From assembly GCF_024244095.1 (NCBI RefSeq), contig NW_026250679.1:1-64000 (forward strand): 64,000 nucleotides of DNA, written 5' to 3'. This stretch comes from Nematocida homosporus (taxonomy: Eukaryota; Microsporidia). The position numbers were made by a program, and so were the translations under genes. The notes under the pieces were generated by a model. The model saw only the letters and a program-made list of their open reading frames with translations, was not told the origin of the DNA and did no database searches. Shown here one piece after another: positions 17,378 to 26,767 of the stretch (its first letter is position 1; the number at the start of each line of letters is the position of its first letter).

Positions 17378-18435
17378 GGTTTGGCACAAAGCAATGAAAG
17401 AGTTCCGATAGGAGGTGTGTTGGGATCAGTGGCGGGTCGATGCTCTTTCAAAAAGTCAAGCACTGGCTTCCATGAACAACGAACAATAGGAGGCACGCCT
17501 ATCACTGGAATAAAGGCATTTTTTAACCAACTACGGGTAATTGGGTCTGATGGATATCCAGATCCTAGATTAGTGTATGTTTGGCCGTATAAAGCAGATT
17601 GAAGTCCAGGATCGTTAATCAATCGGTCACGAATGGATTTAGCAATAATACTAGCGGCTGATACTACCTGGTACTTTGTATCAGCTTTCTTTTCCACTAC
17701 AACACTGGCTAGGGCCTCGGCACCACTCATGGCTTTGCGTATAGTTTCTTCGGCCGTTTTAATGGGTCCCAGGGCGTCCATAAAGATTCTAGTCACGGGG
17801 ATCTTGTTTAGAATATACCGGGAGAGAATCTGTGACACACACTGCAGTGAGATTTCATTCAGATTATACCGATGAGGACTAATATACAGCGGGTTGGGAT
17901 CGATTGGGGTACTAGAAGAGTTAGTTGTAGATAAGCACGGATTTGGTTCTGTTGGGGGAAGAGCTTGGGTCTCAATTGGCGTCTCGCCATTTTTGCTTGG
18001 TTTGGGCTGGCGCACTGCTCGTCGACTATTGTTTAGGCGGTTGCGAGCTTTGACTAATTCAACATCTCTCATATGGTTGAGCATGTTTAAGCTAATGAAT
18101 AGTGGTGATAGTCCGCAGGCAACAAAACCAACATCTGGCATTTGGGAGCATATTTCCAGGTACTGTTCCGTTCTTCGGGAAATCGAAACTAACTTGGAAT
18201 CTCGATAATGAGTGATCGGTGATGCCTCCCAAAACAAAGCCGTGTAGACCAAGTGTCCAGCCAGTGGCCCTCTTCCGGCCTCATCAATACCTAGCTCATA
18301 GGTTGGTTTAATATCTATCGGCATTTTCACAACAAAAATATTACCATATTCGTCCTCTTCGATTGTAATGTCCTTATTAGGCACAATATTCAATCCAGCC
18401 AAGATAGCCGCCAAACGAGAATTAGATTCAGTCAT
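17347..18435 (-). CDS. RNASEH2A: Ribonuclease H2 catalytic subunit A
   Basis: The 362-residue type-2 RNase H starts at ATG 18435; the longer frame begins with GTG. It removes ribonucleotides and RNA primers from DNA in the nucleus. The active-site start is GIDEAGRGPLAG (Asp51, Glu52). The next acidic residue lies in RIFMDALGPIKT, and the A-A-S-I-I-A-K block precedes R-D-R. The family's final Gly-Ser/Gly-Tyr-P-S-D-P region is present (NLGSGYPSDP), followed by TRSWLK. A low-complexity insert of about 60 residues, rich in Pro, Ser, Thr and Asn (about residues 130-190), interrupts the fold and is unusual. The tail overlaps the LRR gene by 31 bp. Confidence 0.9.
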   Translation of the reverse strand: MTESNSRLAAILAGLNIVPNKDITIEEDEYGNIFVVKMPIDIKPTYELGIDEAGRGPLAGHLVYTALFWEASPITHYRDSKLVSISRRTEQYLEICSQMPDVGFVACGLSPLFISLNMLNHMRDVELVKARNRLNNSRRAVRQPKPSKNGETPIETQALPPTEPNPCLSTTNSSSTPIDPNPLYISPHRYNLNEISLQCVSQILSRYILNKIPVTRIFMDALGPIKTAEETIRKAMSGAEALASVVVEKKADTKYQVVSAASIIAKSIRDRLINDPGLQSALYGQTYTNLGSGYPSDPITRSWLKNAFIPVIGVPPIVRCSWKPVLDFLKEHRPATDPNTPPIGTLSLLCAKPQSESGQNRP

Positions 18436-18942
18436 GTCAATGTAAATTCTCAAAAATAAATAGATATGATACACGTACCTTGTATAGACTACCTCTTACT
18501 CTCGATCTAACACCTCAATAACGTCATAATTACTCCTACTCAATCCAATTCAACCATAAGACACTGATACACATAATTAGATACCTAAAGAGCAAGATAT
18601 TTAAAGAACCAGCTGACCTATAATAGCACTATGACATGTCCTAGGGAGTAATACTCTCTAAGCCAGTAGTAATGAACCGAAGGCAGAGCCGGGCCGGTAT
18701 CTCTTCTCTCTTTATTCGTATTAGCAGAGTTGAGATCTTCTAGCCCAATTAATACTAACGACATTATGCGGTTCAAGACCATAAAGCAGATACTTGCGCG
18801 GGACTATCATCCTCAGATCGGTTTCAGGCACCATAAGATTTACTAACCCAAATACTAACACAACACAAATCCAAGTATCAGTTTAGGCTAACCCAAATGG
18901 AATAAACAGATTAGTTTTAAGAATGACTTCTTTAACCCCAAA
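18436..18942. other. Divergent intergenic region
   Basis: There is no gene in 507 bp between the RNase H2A and TatD starts. It contains less repetitive, GC-mixed DNA (18600-18840) with a CCGGGCCGG string. Short AC-rich repeats with AACCCAAATACTAACAC follow at 18842-18900. CCCC at 18936-18939 lies 3 bp before the TatD ATG. No tRNA fold was found. Confidence 0.4.
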
Positions 18943-19869
18943 ATGGTCTTTGACATTGCCGTAAATATTACGGATAACCAGTATCTAGGTGAATACTACC
19001 AAAAAACCAAGCACATATGCGACATTCCCCAAGTGGTTGAACGAGCCCGAGCCAAAGAAATCCAGATGGTCTTCCTCGGTACGTCACTTTCCACATCAAT
19101 TGAAAGTATCTACTTAGCCGAACAGTACGACCAGTTTGCTACAATCGGTATTCATCCCGGGAGCACTACAGAATGCACTCCCAAGGACATTTTAGCCATC
19201 CAGCAACTTCTAACAGGCACTTCTCCCAAAACATATACCCATTTACTTCGCGACCAAGTTCAATCTATTGTTACCAGTACTAACCCAACCAGCCAGCGAA
19301 TAATTGCTATTGGAGAGGTTGGTCTGGACTATTTCCGAGACTATTCCCCACGCGAAACCCAAAGAGAAGTCTTTCAGGCAATGCTTGAACTGTCCAAACT
19401 CTCACCACTTCCCTACCTACTCCACTATCGCGACTGTCAAGACGACTTTTTAGATCTCATTAGCAACTACCAAATCCGAGGTGTTGTTCATTCTTTCACA
19501 GGCACACTTGAAGAAATGCATGTTTTGACCAGTAAAGGCTTCTACATCGGCATAAACGGCGCCTCCATTCGAGAAAACCCAGAGACCAAAGTCATTGAAG
19601 AACTAGACCTCACTCGATTACTAGTCGAAACCGATGCTCCATGGTGTAGCATAAGAAAGACTTCACCCTACTACAACAGCACACAAGAATACTTACCAGC
19701 CAAAAAGACATGGAGTCCCGAACTAGGCTACAAAGGAAGAAATGAGCCCCTCAACCTATACCAAGTCATTGATATCATTGCCAGCATCAAAGAAGTATCT
19801 CCCGCCGAAATCATTCAAATTACCAACCAAAACTTCAACAATCTCTTCCAACCACCAACCACCATTTAA
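18943..19869 (+). CDS. TatD-family deoxyribonuclease (TATDN1-like)
   Basis: A 308-residue metal-dependent nuclease. The N-terminal FDIAVNITDNQYLGEYY matches the eukaryotic TATDN1 start (D-I-x-x-N-L-T-D-x-x-F-x-G-x-Y), in place of the bacterial D-x-H-x-H. Metal or active-site blocks follow in order: IGIHPG, GEVGLDYFRDYSP, LLHYRDCQDDF, GVVHSFTG and LLVETDAPWC. TATDN1 proteins act in apoptotic DNA degradation and repair; here a DNA-repair or housekeeping role is inferred. Length is normal for the family (about 300). An AC-rich spacer with ACTAACACTACCACCAATA repeats follows. Confidence 0.9.
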   Translation: MVFDIAVNITDNQYLGEYYQKTKHICDIPQVVERARAKEIQMVFLGTSLSTSIESIYLAEQYDQFATIGIHPGSTTECTPKDILAIQQLLTGTSPKTYTHLLRDQVQSIVTSTNPTSQRIIAIGEVGLDYFRDYSPRETQREVFQAMLELSKLSPLPYLLHYRDCQDDFLDLISNYQIRGVVHSFTGTLEEMHVLTSKGFYIGINGASIRENPETKVIEELDLTRLLVETDAPWCSIRKTSPYYNSTQEYLPAKKTWSPELGYKGRNEPLNLYQVIDIIASIKEVSPAEIIQITNQNFNNLFQPPTTI

Positions 19870-20024
19870 TCACCCCACCACTAACAACCCTACTAACACT
19901 ACCACCAATATCAACTCAATACTAACACTACCACCAATACCAACTCAATACTAACCTTTATTTTAACATAAACAAACCCAATCACTTCTTACAGCAATCT
20001 AATAATTTGATCAATTTTATTTTG

Positions 20025-20810
20025 ATGTCTAGTTCTACTATGGCTACTTTATTTACCATTATTAAAGATGTCGCCATAGCTCGTTATCGTGATATCGCTG
20101 AACAACGCATGAAAACATACCGGCTTAGAGTCTCTCCTGAAAAAAAGCTCTATATCGGTGCAATCTACTCTTTAGTGCTAGTAGTCGGTATCGCTCTCGC
20201 TCTTTCTTTCTACCCTCGTCTAGTCAAGATCCAGATTGATTACGGCCGTTGCATTGGCAATCATTGTTCCTACGAATTCAAGCTTTATCGTCCCACTCAA
20301 TCTAATGTCTATATCTATACCCAAGTCAAAAACATGCCTCAAACTCACTTGGCCTATCGCGCCAACTACAACCTAGATAATCCCAATACTCCCAATGTTG
20401 AGCCTTATCTTGAAAACGGTCAATGGATCTATCCCGCCGGACTAGTCAGAGGCACTTACCCACGAGATAAGTACACTCTTTACGACAACCACCAAAACTC
20501 CTACCCTATTCCCACCAATCTTACTCATACTCTTTCCGACCAAGAAAACACCAGCTTCCTTGAATGGAAGAATCCCTCTTCTTTCCGTAGTGCCCTTACC
20601 AAAGTAGCCGAAATAGAACCTCTTCCAGCCGGAACATATACTCTTGTAGTTGAAAAGACAAGCAACCATCCTGAACCATCTCGAGCCTTCATTCTCATTA
20701 CTAACATCGGTCCTCTCGGTGCCGTCTTTGCCCATATCGGCTACTCCATCATGGCTGCCGCCGCCATGTTCGCCCTCATCAATACCTATGCCTGCACCAA
20801 GTACCTCTAG
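20025..20810 (+). CDS. CDC50/LEM3-family P4-ATPase subunit
   Basis: The 261-residue product starts at ATG 20025. It has a membrane helix after a short cytosolic tail (about residues 41-60), a lumenal domain and a second helix (about 229-252), the CDC50 layout. Family blocks are VYIYTQVKNMPQTHLAYRANY (form VYVYYxLxNFYQNHRRYV) and FLEWKNPSSFRSALTKVAEIE followed by PLPAGTYTLVVE (form W-M-x-x-A-x-x-x-F-x-K-L...LPAG-x-Y). The family's central CG-x-x-A-x-S-x-F-N-D block is very reduced, which explains a length below the usual 350-400. It escorts lipid flippases from the ER. Two Cys remain in the first lumenal stretch. Confidence 0.78.
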   Translation: MSSSTMATLFTIIKDVAIARYRDIAEQRMKTYRLRVSPEKKLYIGAIYSLVLVVGIALALSFYPRLVKIQIDYGRCIGNHCSYEFKLYRPTQSNVYIYTQVKNMPQTHLAYRANYNLDNPNTPNVEPYLENGQWIYPAGLVRGTYPRDKYTLYDNHQNSYPIPTNLTHTLSDQENTSFLEWKNPSSFRSALTKVAEIEPLPAGTYTLVVEKTSNHPEPSRAFILITNIGPLGAVFAHIGYSIMAAAAMFALINTYACTKYL

Positions 20811-21135
20811 CACTCCAGTTGCTAATTACTACTATTTATATCTACTAACTACTATCTAATTTCAACATAACAACTACTACTATCTACCAACTGATATCTA
20901 ATTTCAACATAACAACTACTACTATCTACTAGTTACTATCTACTAATTACTATCTATTTTCAAAATAACAACTACTAACGACTAACTACTATCTAATTTC
21001 AAAATACCAACTGATATCTAACTTCAAAATAACAACTACTATCTACTATCTAATTTCAAAATAACAACCACCCAATATCAATACTAAATCAACATAGTTT
21101 ATTACGGCAATCCACTTAACTCCAATCAAAAGCAA
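20811..21135. repeat. Tandem 40-50 bp repeats, ACTACTATCTAATTTCAACAT type
   Basis: The whole 325-bp spacer between convergent genes is an imperfect tandem array of TAACAACTACTACTATCTA- and ATCTAATTTCAAAATAACAA-type units (about 20847-21070, at least five copies), with variants CCAACTGATATCTAA. No gene is seen. Confidence 0.85.
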
Positions 21136-21519
21136 TTACAAGGCAGCTATCCCCAAGTAAAACCTCTTCTCCTCCTCTAGTTCTTTAGTGATGGGTGTAG
21201 ATTGACTTATCTGCACTAATAACCCTGAAAATGACATATCTACTACATAAACCCCATCTTTAATATCTCGTTTATAAACAACCCCATTACCCATTAAATA
21301 GTTATACTTATCTGGAATATTACTTTCATTAAACTTATTATCATTAGAAAAAATCGCTATCTCTAATTTATCCATCTTTTTACATTTAAGTAAACCCGTA
21401 TGAAAATCAATATGAAATGTTGTTTGGTCACTTTTTAAGATACCACGAGATACGTCATCAAACATCTTGCCTTTTGGATCTATCTCAACTAAACTACAGA
21501 CATCGGCCAATATTTTCAT
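21136..21519 (-). CDS. RPB8: RNA polymerase subunit RPB8 (ABC14.5)
   Basis: A 127-residue homolog of the subunit shared by RNA polymerases I, II and III. The N-terminus MKILADVCSLVEIDPKGKMFDDVSRG matches the family start (D-x-F-x-V-x-x-I-D-P-E-G-K-K-F-D-x-V-S-R). The middle NYLMGNGVVYKR corresponds to Y-V-M-Y-G-K-V-Y-R, VDMSFSGLLVQI to V-S-Y-G-G-L-L-M-R-L, and the end EEKRFYLGIAAL to S-R-V-Y-L-L-M-K-K-L. It is about 20 residues shorter than yeast RPB8, mainly in the variable loop. It diverges from the AT-hook protein gene with only 31 bp between start codons. Confidence 0.88.
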   Translation of the reverse strand: MKILADVCSLVEIDPKGKMFDDVSRGILKSDQTTFHIDFHTGLLKCKKMDKLEIAIFSNDNKFNESNIPDKYNYLMGNGVVYKRDIKDGVYVVDMSFSGLLVQISQSTPITKELEEEKRFYLGIAAL

Positions 21520-21550
21520 GGGCTAAAATATTTTGGCGAAAATAACATCC
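21520..21550. promoter_or_regulatory. 31-bp divergent promoter with GGG/CCC start signal and E2F-like site
   Basis: The two ATGs face outward from a 31-bp spacer. GGG at 21520-21522 reads CCC right before the RPB8 ATG. TTTTGGCGAAAA (21531-21542) is a near-symmetric match to the E2F/DP consensus TTTSGCGC/TTTGGCG. The sequence between is AT-rich. Everything needed to start both genes must lie here or inside the coding sequences. Confidence 0.5.
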
Positions 21551-23083
21551 ATGAAAGGAAATAACCAGAATTACACTTCAATTCCAAGTCAAAAACCAGC
21601 TAAATCTCCTATTTTGGAAATTTTAGCCCAATCTCGTTGTGAATCAGATCGGCATGTTAGTATTGATGATGATTCTATGGAGAATATTGATTCTTATTGG
21701 CTTATGGCTACTAAAGAGTTAAAGAAGATGGAGTTGGCCGATTATGAAGATATCTCACTTGAGCAGATAAGAGTGGGTTTAGGTGTAGATGGTGTAGATG
21801 GTGTATGTGGTGTAGGTAGTGTAGATAGTAGAGATCGTAGAGGGGGTGTAGATAGTAGAGGGGGTGTAGAGATAAGAAATAGTGAGATAGTAAATAATGA
21901 AGATAGTGTGGATAGTGAAGAGATAAGAAATAGTGAGATAGGAAATAGTGAGATAGGAAATAATGAAGATAGTGTAGAGAGTGAGATAGGAAGGAAGTCT
22001 TTGGGTAGTAAAATAAGTGGGGAAATAAGTCAGGAGATGATTAATGCCAAGATTTTTGCTACAACTACCTTAAAAGGAAAGAAAAAGATAGATTTAAAGA
22101 AAAGAGAAGAGATAGGGAGAGAATCAAAAGAAATACTTAGGAAAAGTTTTGATGCTGATTTTGATAAAAAGTTAGATAATGCGACACTTTATGGATTTTC
22201 TGATTCTTCATCTAATTCTTTATCTAACTCTTTATCTAACTCTTTATCTGAATCAAGAGAAGGGAAGAAAGGAAGATTAGGCTTGGGTCGAGTAAATCTG
22301 AAGAGTAAACAAGAGATGGATAGTCAGAATAGTAGGCAAGTTAAGACTGGAAGAAAATCAAGTGGGATTTCAGCTGAAATTAAGGAAGTTTTACTGCAGA
22401 AAAGAGGACGGAATAGTCAAAACAGAGATAAGGAAGTTAGTGAGCCAAGTGAATCTGAGACTGAATTAAGTCAGAATGCACCCAAAAGGAAAAGAATGGC
22501 TGCTCTTAAACGAACAGAAGGTGAAATACTAAAGAAGATAGATGTAAGTGAAAAAATCAAAACAAAAGATAAGGTAAAAGATAAGGTGAAAGATAAGATA
22601 GGGGAGAACAAAGTAAAGATTGTAGAGAAGGAAGTACCACGAGGTAGAGGACGACCGAGTAAGGAAGGTTTGAAAAAATCGGCTGAGTTAGTTGTGAGTA
22701 GTGCTAAGAAAGAAGTGAAAGAGAAAAGAGAGAAAAGAGAAGATAGTGGAATTAGTTGTATATCACAAACTAAGGATATGGATAATGGTGTGTTTTTGTC
22801 TGATTTACCGGGTTACTTGGGAAAGATTACTATTTTGTCTCGGAAGAGAATAAGATTGCCGAGGGGTCGGATGTACTATATTTTGAAAGGATCTTTATTG
22901 GTAGAAGGTATTGTTGATCAATCACTGGTAGATCAGGAATACATGTATCGTAATAATGAATATGTAGGGAAGGTTTTGAAAGCAAGTGCAGTCTTATTCC
23001 GAGATAGTTCGATTACTGTATACAATCCTGGGATGTATGAAACCGTTGTGTTATTCTTTGGCAGCTCAGAACACTCTACTTGA
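21551..23083 (+). CDS. Basic, repeat-rich protein with AT-hook and C-terminal cupin-like domain (CENP-C-like?)
   Basis: The 510-residue product starts at ATG 21551. Residues ~75-160 are a low-complexity run of short repeats (GVDGVDGV, EIRNSEIGN). Residues ~215-240 are Ser/Asn/Leu repeats. The middle is Lys/Ser-rich. PRGRGRPSKEG (about residues 365-375) is an AT-hook. The last ~95 residues are compact and beta-rich (ITILSRKRIRLPRGRMYYI, then VLKASAVLFRDSSITVYNPG and ETVVLFFG) and read like a cupin jelly-roll. An AT-hook followed by a terminal cupin is the layout of CENP-C/Mif2, the centromere protein. No clear CENP-C signature motif is visible, so that identity is tentative. Confidence 0.65.
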   Translation: MKGNNQNYTSIPSQKPAKSPILEILAQSRCESDRHVSIDDDSMENIDSYWLMATKELKKMELADYEDISLEQIRVGLGVDGVDGVCGVGSVDSRDRRGGVDSRGGVEIRNSEIVNNEDSVDSEEIRNSEIGNSEIGNNEDSVESEIGRKSLGSKISGEISQEMINAKIFATTTLKGKKKIDLKKREEIGRESKEILRKSFDADFDKKLDNATLYGFSDSSSNSLSNSLSNSLSESREGKKGRLGLGRVNLKSKQEMDSQNSRQVKTGRKSSGISAEIKEVLLQKRGRNSQNRDKEVSEPSESETELSQNAPKRKRMAALKRTEGEILKKIDVSEKIKTKDKVKDKVKDKIGENKVKIVEKEVPRGRGRPSKEGLKKSAELVVSSAKKEVKEKREKREDSGISCISQTKDMDNGVFLSDLPGYLGKITILSRKRIRLPRGRMYYILKGSLLVEGIVDQSLVDQEYMYRNNEYVGKVLKASAVLFRDSSITVYNPGMYETVVLFFGSSEHST

Positions 23084-23155
23084 GTTAGTATTTGAGTTGA
23101 GTTAGTATTTGAGTTATGTTGAGTTAGTATTTGGGTTGAGTTATGTTGAGTTAAG

Positions 23156-24256
23156 TTAAGTTGATCTGCCTTTTAGACGTGTAAGTAGCTTTGTTTTCTT
23201 TGTGGGCTGTGGGTTAGATTTAACTGTGTTTGCGCTGTAGGAGTCATCTTCGGTTATAATCCAATTGAATGTCTTATCTAGGTCTATGCCTTGGCGGAAT
23301 TGGCCTAAGATTTTTGTGAATGTTTCCTTATTGGCCTGATCTGTAATTATGGTGCAGTCATGTTTTGGCTGGGCATGTAGTAAGATGTGGGCTGTTTGGA
23401 ATGTGTTGTGGTTGATTGCAGTAACAAAAGGTAAGTTTTTGATGCGAGGTTCGTCTTCGTTGTTGGCAAGGTGCTTAAATACAATAAAGGCATTTGTTGA
23501 TTTGGTGTAGTTGTAGTTGATGCCTAGCATATGAAGGCGTATGTTTAGTGGATGGACGTAGTTGATTATAGAGCTAGTACGTAAGGCGGCAAGACATGCC
23601 TCATTAGAGATAAGAGACTGATTTGTTAGGAAAGGGATGGGCGTGGATGGTTTGGGATTGGTGGATTTTGCTGATTGCTTATCAGAAGTAGGCTGTGGGG
23701 GTTTAAGGCAAACTAGCTCTATTTTCTTGGTGAAGTCGGAATGGGATGCTTGGTAGTTAAAAATGAGTAGAGCGAGATTGCTAAGGAAAGTATGAATGGG
23801 CAACTTGTTAGTGCTTGTGACTAATTGATCGATGTTTCTCTTTTGATTCAGTACGGCAAACAGCATAAGTATATCAAGAATGTTTTCCGGACTTTGCTCA
23901 ATCCAGTTTAATCCGTTGGGTTGGAAGAGCTTTACTAGTTGGAATGTTGTGTACTTGGCCCGGTGTGCATACTTGGCTCCAAAAAGAAGTTCATAGAATC
24001 CATCTCTGTTGAATGCCTCTTTAGCTGCTGGAGTCAATGGATCTTTAGGTAGATTTACTGCACATATCTCGCTGTGATAAGAACTGAGACTGTTTGTGTC
24101 TAGCAGGTCTTGTACGGCTTGGGCCCAAGGGAAGTCTAAAGTCTTGGCTAAGTATTCTAAGGTGCTGGCTTGACAGTGTAAAACTAGCAAAACCCCAACT
24201 AACCCAATACTAATCCAATTTACTCGTCTGTTGATTGTTTGAAGCTGAATAATCAT
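23156..24256 (-). CDS. Secreted orphan protein
   Basis: The 366-residue product starts at ATG 24256, which follows a CCCC run (24257-24260 on the complement). Residues ~14-31 are hydrophobic, ending HCQAS, a good signal peptide. The rest is helical and soluble with a few Cys, a Ser/Lys/Pro linker at about 190-210 and a basic tail (KKTKLLTRLKGRST). No family was recognised. It is convergent with the AT-hook protein gene, 72 bp apart. Export to the surface or host is possible. Confidence 0.65.
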   Translation of the reverse strand: MIIQLQTINRRVNWISIGLVGVLLVLHCQASTLEYLAKTLDFPWAQAVQDLLDTNSLSSYHSEICAVNLPKDPLTPAAKEAFNRDGFYELLFGAKYAHRAKYTTFQLVKLFQPNGLNWIEQSPENILDILMLFAVLNQKRNIDQLVTSTNKLPIHTFLSNLALLIFNYQASHSDFTKKIELVCLKPPQPTSDKQSAKSTNPKPSTPIPFLTNQSLISNEACLAALRTSSIINYVHPLNIRLHMLGINYNYTKSTNAFIVFKHLANNEDEPRIKNLPFVTAINHNTFQTAHILLHAQPKHDCTIITDQANKETFTKILGQFRQGIDLDKTFNWIITEDDSYSANTVKSNPQPTKKTKLLTRLKGRST

Positions 24257-24459
24257 GGGGTTATTGTGATTGCCAAACTGATAAATGATTATTTAATTAG
24301 GCTGTTCTAATTGGATATTAGTGTATTTTTGATCCACCAATTATTGGCTGCGATTAGTTCATGATTATATCCACATTAGACTTTTTGGCCCAATAAATGA
24401 TCGAAATTCTTAGATTGCATCGATATTTCAATATATAGACTCTGCTCATAAATTGTATA

Positions 24460-25281
24460 ATGAACAGGGGAGTATTTAGAGACAGTGCCGATTGGGTCAT
24501 CAATAGATATCACCTTACAGGTCCTAAAGTTGTGACGGTAATTGGCACAGTAATTTTGCTTTTGCTAACTCTCTTCTTTGTGAATGTTGCGGCTAATATT
24601 GCGTCATTTTGGGCACCTGTTAAGGCATACAGCCATCCGTTACAAGATCTTGTGTGCGAGTTCTTTAATGTAACGGCTTATACTACAGCATATAACAACA
24701 CGGTTGATTCTTTATTGATTCCTTTTTGCGCAGTGACAGCTGTGGTTATTGTTCTTAATCCCCTGGCCATATTCATTGCCCTGAAACTTATGATTGCAAT
24801 TATTATCTCTTATTTGCTTCGAGTGTCAACGTTATTGGTCACGAGTTTGCCGGATTCTTGGAATATGGGCACGCGGACGGTGGAAGACACCTACGCCCAT
24901 TTTGGCCGTGATAGAGGTGGGGATTTGATTTTCAGTGGGCATACTATGCTTATTGTGTTGTTTGCACATGCCTGGTCTTCTTTTTACCTGATAACGGACT
25001 CGTATGCACTTCACTGGATAACTGGATTACTGGCCTGGGCCTACACAATTATGGTGCTGATATTTATTACAGTAGCTCGTCTCCACTATACAATAGATGT
25101 TCTTTTGGCACTCTACATTGCCTCGGGAGTTTGGTGGTCTCTTTCGTACTTCCAAACCCGATTCTTCGAAGAACCTGTCTCAAAGATGAAATTTCGACGC
25201 ACACCAGTGCCCCCTCTTAACAGTCGTTCTGCCGATGAAGTGGAGCAACAACCAGACCTTTCAGTCCAACCAGCACAATAA
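24460..25281 (+). CDS. Sphingomyelin-synthase-like PAP2 phosphotransferase
   Basis: The 273-residue product has about six membrane helices. The catalytic triad of the sphingomyelin/IPC synthase (PAP2_C) family is visible: His161 in GGDLIFSGHTM, then His209 and Asp213 in ARLHYTIDVLLALYI. The expected reaction is transfer of a phospho-head-group to ceramide (sphingomyelin, ethanolamine- or inositol-phosphorylceramide) on the lumenal side of Golgi or plasma membrane. The N-terminal SAM domain of animal SMS1 is absent. The tail is basic, then Pro/Glu/Gln-rich. Which head group is used cannot be told from sequence alone. Confidence 0.85.
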   Translation: MNRGVFRDSADWVINRYHLTGPKVVTVIGTVILLLLTLFFVNVAANIASFWAPVKAYSHPLQDLVCEFFNVTAYTTAYNNTVDSLLIPFCAVTAVVIVLNPLAIFIALKLMIAIIISYLLRVSTLLVTSLPDSWNMGTRTVEDTYAHFGRDRGGDLIFSGHTMLIVLFAHAWSSFYLITDSYALHWITGLLAWAYTIMVLIFITVARLHYTIDVLLALYIASGVWWSLSYFQTRFFEEPVSKMKFRRTPVPPLNSRSADEVEQQPDLSVQPAQ

Positions 25282-26180
25282 TCTAAACTCTATTCAAACC
25301 AATAAATGTTATTCTTTGTAGATACTGGGTGTATCTTGATTAAGCCCATCAAAACAACTCCAGCATAAGCACAACAACTAAGGAAGGCTTGAAAACTGGC
25401 TTACAACCCAAATAATCACATTCCTTCCCTCTCACCTATATCAAAACACTAATTGAAACCCCACCTTTATTCATTTGCACTAACACACCAGTTATGCTTA
25501 CATCTACATACCAATACCAACCTCCTAGCCCAATTAATGGTATAAACCTTCAAAGAAAGACTAGCACTGTTAAACAAAGCAATTTAACAGAACAGAGGAG
25601 CTAGAAAAACCGTTGAATATTAAATGTAAAGCACCCAAATTGTTACAACAAATACTAACTCAAATACTAATCCAAATCAAATGATCACAGACAAATATTA
25701 AAAGAATAAAGTCAACACAAATCATCAAAGAGATTACACAACTAATCCAATGCCTACAAGGAAACCATACTAAACCCTCTTCCATTTCAAACGCGTCTTC
25801 TCTCCACGGGCATCCATTCTAAAGATACATAAGTACAATTCTAGCTCATAATAGCACGTTATACTACATATACAGTAAAGAGAATGAAACTGCATCAAGC
25901 AGTGGCGATAATAATAATATGAGACTAGATAATTTCAACCAGTTCTAATATGAGACTAGAGAGTATCTTCCAACCAGTTTACATTCAGGACTTAATTGAG
26001 CTAAGATTAGGTTAGTATTAGATTAGTAAGTCTGATCTTAGATTTGGCTTGGTAGATTTAGAAACTATATTACGCGGTATCAGCAAGTACATTTGGGTTG
26101 TGGCAAACCAGAATAAAGAAATACAAGCACAAGAGTATCAATTGTTATGATGCACGAACTATCGCAAATAAAGAGGTCTT
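25282..26180. other. Gene-poor region
   Basis: I see no convincing gene in this 899-bp stretch. It is AT-rich with C-rich short repeats (AATACTAACTCAAATACTAA at 25647-25667). A 14-bp direct repeat AATATGAGACTAGA occurs at about 25917 and 25948, each followed by AACCAGTT. It marks the start of the low-density accessory region. Confidence 0.5.
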
Positions 26181-26486
26181 TCAGTTGTTAGGTTGGGTTT
26201 TTGTTAGCTCAAGGTTCCATATCGAGAGAGACACCGTACTATCGCCATGCTCAGGAGAAGAATAACTGCCTTTAAATCTGTAGTACTCAACTAAAGACAT
26301 CGTTGTTCCTGCTGGCACTCCGCTTTTGCTCAGGCAAATAGGCACCGTAGATTCTACATTTGATCTCCCTGAAATTCTGGTTTCACGTCGACTTCGATAC
26401 GAGCTCTTAGGAGCACTCGAGTTGCTTCTTCTTATCGATGTTTCATTACTTCTTCTGCTTTTGGCCATTTTTGGATAATTTTCCAT
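26181..26486 (-). CDS. Possible small Ser/Arg-rich protein
   Basis: A 101-codon frame from ATG 26486 encodes a hydrophilic protein rich in Ser and Arg in the first half, with SRRSNETSIRRSNSS and SSYRSRRETRISG. A second half contains SLVEYYRFKGSYSSPEHG. No family match is recognised. A TATA-like ATATAAATAC lies about 18-28 bp upstream of the ATG, which favours a real gene. It stands alone in a repeat-rich region. It may instead be chance. Confidence 0.35.
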   Translation of the reverse strand: MENYPKMAKSRRSNETSIRRSNSSAPKSSYRSRRETRISGRSNVESTVPICLSKSGVPAGTTMSLVEYYRFKGSYSSPEHGDSTVSLSIWNLELTKTQPNN

Positions 26487-26767
26487 TCCAATGTGTATTT
26501 ATATCTGAACATTATGATATCAAATTCAAAGCTTTTTTCATGAATCCTTTTCAAAACTTTCGATAAATAGTCAAGTTCTTTGCCCCTGTAGTAAACTCGT
26601 TTAAAAATGAGGACAGATATAAACCCCCTATCTTCTATGCTTTATGGTCGCTGGTCAAGAATGTAGTGGGTATCTCAGATACCACAATTATAAATAAAGA
26701 TAGACTGTTGTTGTGTATGAGAATTCATAGTCCTCCTTGCTTAGCAGCTCAGAAGTTTTGAGTTAGT

